64,000 nt of DNA from Phocaeicola sartorii JCM 17136 = DSM 21941 (GTDB lineage Bacteria; Bacteroidota; Bacteroidia; Bacteroidales; Bacteroidaceae): positions 62,001 to 126,000 of the forward strand of contig NZ_BAKM01000004.1 in assembly GCF_000614185.1 (NCBI RefSeq), in the 5' to 3' direction. This document shows positions 61,370 through 64,000 of the stretch, in pieces. How positions within the stretch are numbered: position 1 is the stretch's first letter; every line of letters begins with the position of its first letter. Below the pieces are notes generated by a model. The model saw only the letters and a list, made by a program, of their open reading frames with translations. It was not told the origin of the DNA and did no database searches. Both the position numbers and the translations under genes were made by a program.

Positions 61370-63678
61370 TTGTCAGTCTTTTTATCTCGGCTTCCGCCGC
61401 CTTGATGAGCATGGCGGTGCTGGCTATTATCTGCCGGGTATATTCATTTAACTCTTTGTCGCTTGTTTCACTGTCTTTCAATAAAGTCCGGTATGCCAAC
61501 AGAGGTTCCGCCATCCGTAGGAACTCCCACATCGGTTGCATACGGTGGGTGATTTCACGCAACTTCTGCCTGTCGCCGTTTTTTATGGCTGCATCAAGTT
61601 CTTCACGGTCTTTCTCTGATTGGGATATAAGGGAAAGCAATGCCTTGTGCTTGTCACTGACCTCGGAAAGGATCAAACTGAAATCAACCTCCGGTTTTTC
61701 CTCCCGCCTGTTTGTCTTTATCCTCGAAAGCAGGCCGAGAAGTTCCGATGAAGAAAACGGCTTATAGATGTAGTCCGTAAATCCGGCATGGAGAAAAGCC
61801 TCCTTGTCCCTGTCACCACGTGCGGTCATGGCTACAATAGGGATGGTGCGGGAGTTTCCGATGTTCGAGTTGCGCAACAAGGTCAGCAAGTCAAAGCCGT
61901 TGGTCCCTGGCATTTGAATATCAGAGATCAACAGGTCATAATCCTTGCCCCGCATCGCCTTGACCACATCTTTGGAGCTTACGCTGGTCGTACAATTCAT
62001 CCGTTACGCTCCAGCATCTCTTTTATCACATTCAACAGCATCGTATCGTCATCAATGACAAGTACATTCCGAGGCAAATGTGCCGGATGTGGGATTATCA
62101 GGCTTTCGCTCTCTACCGTTTCATCCGTGGTTTTCAATGGAAGTGTAATGCGGAACGTGCTACCCCGGTCAATGCCGCTCGTCACGTCTATTGTCCCGCC
62201 AAGCAGGTTGACAAGACCTTTTGTTATCGGCAGGCCTAATCCGAAACCCTCCGCGTTTCTGACGGAGTCCAACCGCTCAAACGGGCGGAAGATACGTGAA
62301 AGCGCATCTTCACTCATGCCTATGCCGGTATCCTTGACTTCCAATACTAATTCACCTTCGTTATAACGGGCATTCAAGCTAATTGTACCGGTTTCTGTAA
62401 ATTTGACGGCATTGCTGAGCAGGTTGTCCAAAATCTGTTCGATACGGTCCACGTCACCGCAAAGTTTGACATCGGTACCGGTAAAATCGTGATTGAATAG
62501 GATGCCTTTGTTATTGACCACATGGGAGAAGCCGAAGGCGATGCGTTCCAACAGGGCATTCAGGTTGAACGGTACATCGTTGCGGGTTTCTTTTGCCTCG
62601 TTCAGGCGGTACACGTCCAGCAGGTTGTTAAGCAGATGTACAACATGTCGGCACACAATCCTGATGTTATTCAGGTGCGTGTTCCTTCGTTTCTTTTCCC
62701 TGGTATCCACGGCAAGTTCCGCGCTGCCGCTGATTACGTTCAGAGGGGCACGGATGTCATGGGAGATTGTCAGGATGATATTCTTCCGCATCTCTAACAG
62801 CGCGATGTTCTGCTCTATCGTTTCTTCCAGATGCTTCCTGTTTTTTGCCTTGACCTTAATATCCCGTTGTATGACAAGATACGAAATGAACAGCAGGATG
62901 ATTGAGAATATAATCAAGCCGGTAATGACCAAAGTCGAATGTTCGTAGGAAGCTTTCAGACGCTCTTCCTTGCTCCTGAAGGCGTTCCATGTCTGCTCAT
63001 CCAGACTTGTAATAAGTAAACGCAATTTCCGGTTGAGTTCCCTATTGCACAACCGCAGGCTGTCCGTATAAGTTTCTATGTCCCGTTTCCGTTTATTCAA
63101 CAACGAGATCAGTTCCTTATCCGGTGCGGTTTGCCTGGTTGTAACAACCGGCATCTGTACGGTTTCCTTGCCACCGAAGAATCCGGCGATACCTTTCTTC
63201 TTTCGGGTAACGGTCCGGGTGGTTGTCTGTGTCGTTACGGTCGGTTTCTGATTGAATAGAAGGCTATCCGTTCTCTTCTGCTCCCAAGACGCTTCCATTA
63301 TTTTGAACAGATGTTCTTCTTTAGCGGCCAATAATGTACGAAGTGAATCTATTTGCACTGGTTGTATAAAATCACTACATTGTGTACGCAAGACTTGCAA
63401 CATAGAATCAGTACGCACACGGCGTTCCCGATAAGCCAGAGAATCCTCATTGTTCCATACCATGACTGATTCTCCATAAGTTACCAATGCAGTCACATAC
63501 CGATGGGCGGTATTGATGTCGTGCTGAGTTTGGAAAATAGAAATCGATTCGTTTTCTATTTTTGTACACGGTGACGCTCGTGCAGAACAATAGCGACCAT
63601 ACTACCGATGATTGCCATTAATACTATGTATCCAAAGAAGACTTTGTATAGTAAAGATATTTGTCTATGCTGCGTCAT
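61344..63678 (-). CDS. rteA: RteA-like hybrid sensor kinase with receiver and HPt-like domain, two frameshifts
   Basis: About 777 residues when repaired. Start ATG 63678 (MTQHRQISLLYK), a first membrane helix (FFGYIVLMAIIGSMVAIVL), a helical periplasmic or sensor region, a second helix (STLVITGLIIFSIILLFISYL), HisKA (ILTISHDIRAPLNVISGSAELA), HATPase (NLLSNAVKF, DTGIGMS, GFGLGLPI), receiver (NVLVIDDDTMLL; LLISDIQMPGTNG; YKPF) and an HPt-like tail (REITHRMQPMWEFL). Breaks: 63559-63563 (one A missing in coding strand; QK-stop becomes QKIENESISIF) and about 61999 (one base missing inside the receiver, GMNCTTSVSS). The gene lies 62 bases after a peptide deformylase gene on the same strand, where CTnDOT has tetQ. 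Confidence 0.88.
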
Positions 63679-63740
63679 AAGAATGATAGGAATCAATTTC
63701 GTCGTCACTTCACAACATCAGTAATTATATTAATTATTTA

Positions 63741-64000
63741 TTATTCTTGAGAACCAGATGATAGATAGTCAATATAAAGCCGCCCATAAAGATGATCAAT
63801 CTCATGTTGGAATATCACTGCTGTAAATCCCGAAATTTTTTCTTCACGAGATTCAGAAGTTTTTCCATCAATATACTTGACTGTAATATCTGCCGCTCTT
63901 AAAACTTCACCCTCTTTATCTGGAATAGAAAGGCATCCCTCAGTTCCAAGTTGCGTCTGTTCAGAATAACTGATGATTTCAGGATTTACAAGAATTTCAA
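63741..64000 (-). CDS. def: Peptide deformylase, N-terminus outside window
   Basis: The frame from the right edge to a stop at 63741-63743 encodes 85 residues of the C-terminal half: EILVNPEIISYSEQ, EGCLSIPDKEG (motif II, zinc Cys) and FQHEIDHLYGRLYIDYL (motif III, HExxH). Both metal-binding motifs are intact. The enzyme removes the formyl group from nascent proteins. The G+C content is clearly lower than in rteB and most of rteA. It sits immediately before rteA on the same strand, so on current evidence it belongs to the mobile element, not to the host's core genome; it could be cargo giving tolerance to deformylase inhibitors (speculation). Confidence 0.9.
   Translation of the reverse strand, partial: EILVNPEIISYSEQTQLGTEGCLSIPDKEGEVLRAADITVKYIDGKTSESREEKISGFTAVIFQHEIDHLYGRLYIDYLSSGSQE

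Overview
The window looks like a gut Bacteroidales genome (Bacteroides or Phocaeicola type). It carries three SusC/SusD pairs, two hybrid two-component (HTCS) regulators, lipoprotein-type exported hydrolases, many Bacteroidetes-style -7 boxes (TAnnTTTG), and the end of a CTnDOT-like integrative element. I cannot name the species from sequence alone. No rRNA, tRNA, CRISPR array or transposase gene was seen.

Region 1 (1-27.3 kb) is mostly about pectic glycans. It holds a SusD (cut by the window edge)/SusC pair, an FGE-fold/sialidase fusion, a 755-bp nested inverted-repeat element, and a second SusC/SusD pair. A CE8 pectinesterase and a GH105 unsaturated rhamnogalacturonyl hydrolase form a short operon. 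A divergent operon encodes an orphan EIIC-type permease and an exported KduI, followed by an MFS hexuronate-type transporter. An M48-like protein with a damaged zinc motif and a large nuclease-helicase come next, then a GH140-like and a GH43-like enzyme. Together these could demethylate and trim pectin, release unsaturated uronates, isomerise them (apparently outside the cytoplasm) and import them.

Region 2 (27.6-50.7 kb) is a heparin/heparan sulfate utilisation locus on the + strand: S-type sulfatase, PL15-like heparinase II/III lyase, a three-gene fimbria-like cassette (DUF3575 barrel, DUF6562-like lipoprotein, lectin-like lipoprotein), a second PL15-like lyase, SusC/SusD, PL12 heparin-sulfate lyase (HepC), HTCS, and GH88 unsaturated glucuronyl hydrolase. 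The surface binders and TonB receptor would capture chains, the lyases and sulfatase would cut them, GH88 would open the unsaturated disaccharides, and the HTCS would sense the oligosaccharides. A second HTCS on the - strand (50.8-55.1 kb) has no obvious target locus in view.

Region 3 (about 55.2-64 kb) is the end of an integrative conjugative element: two tandem tyrosine recombinases, three overlapping small excisionase-like HTH genes, a short RibD/DHFR-like gene, RteB- and RteA-like regulators, and a peptide deformylase that runs off the window.

A dominant technical feature is some 26 single-base frameshifts in 15 genes. Almost all can be repaired by one base and then restore a family-like protein. 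I read them as probable sequence/assembly indels and annotate repaired gene spans, giving the break points in each entry.
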